Assembly: GCF_013114835.1 (NCBI RefSeq)
Contig: NZ_JAAVLW010000004.1
Location: forward strand, 558,001-622,000
Length of the DNA stretch: 64,000 nucleotides
Reading direction: 5' to 3'
Origin: Bradyrhizobium archetypum
Lineage (GTDB): Bacteria > Pseudomonadota > Alphaproteobacteria > Rhizobiales > Xanthobacteraceae
Each line of letters starts with the position of its first letter. The first letter of the stretch is position 1. Made by a program: the position numbers and the translations under genes. Positions 63,924 to 64,000 of this stretch are shown in pieces. The notes under the pieces are model-generated. The model saw nothing but the letters and a program-made list of their open reading frames with translations. It did not search any database and was not told the origin of the DNA.

Positions 63924-64000
63924 CGATCCGCAGGCCCGAACACGCAATCCAAAATAGGAAGATGAAAAAATAGTGCCGGGGCTAAGATTAAGAACGACAC

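Overview
The window reads as chromosome of an alphaproteobacterium of the Bradyrhizobium/Rhodopseudomonas/Afipia group. This is inferred from the high-GC codon use of the core genes, the protein families present (CsgH-type curli, H-NS-like regulator with a TWSGRGKQPRW core, IalB family, BTLCP protease, ExoY/Wzc-type polysaccharide genes) and many short exported proteins. No rRNA, tRNA or CRISPR array was seen.

Bases 1-7.4 kb hold nitrogen and nucleobase salvage. They contain the 3' end of hutH and hutU (histidine degradation), then a three-gene operon that matches the URC route of uracil catabolism (a long GTP-cyclohydrolase-II-like protein, a DUF1688/URC4 protein and a uracil phosphoribosyltransferase), facing AMP nucleosidase. 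Bases 7.4-9.9 kb are a graveyard: a siderophore-type lysine/ornithine N-monooxygenase and a 4'-phosphopantetheinyl transferase, both broken by frameshifts, plus a decayed unknown gene.

Bases 9.9-27.4 kb are a catabolic block. An MFS exporter is followed by a plus-strand set (NitT/TauT-type ABC importer, IlvD/Edd-type dehydratase, NicX-like metal-dependent dioxygenase). This converges on a tightly overlapping minus-strand operon (alpha/beta hydrolase, acyl-CoA dehydrogenase, acyl-CoA ligase, octopine-dehydrogenase-like enzyme, 3-hydroxyacyl-CoA dehydrogenase). Together they look like uptake and ring opening or CoA-dependent breakdown of an unidentified small acid. A frameshifted SDR and a divergent LysR/YeiH pair with a clear inverted repeat follow.

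Bases 27.4-53 kb are visibly more AT-rich and sparsely coding. They hold small hypothetical and secreted proteins, an H-NS-like silencer, gene remnants, a complete-looking curli secretion set (csgA-csgH-csgB-like-csgF-csgG) whose major curlin carries 20 repeats, a toxin/HTH/third-gene cassette and an orphan CsgB-like gene. Bases 48-63 kb are an exopolysaccharide locus: Wza-like exporter, two Wzy-like membrane proteins, Wzc-like tyrosine kinase, initiating sugar transferase, two glycosyltransferases, BTLCP protease and a PPP-type phosphatase. A broken IS630 transposase marks the end. Curli plus polysaccharide suggest one extracellular-matrix island. No Wzx flippase, CsgE or CsgD was found inside the window.
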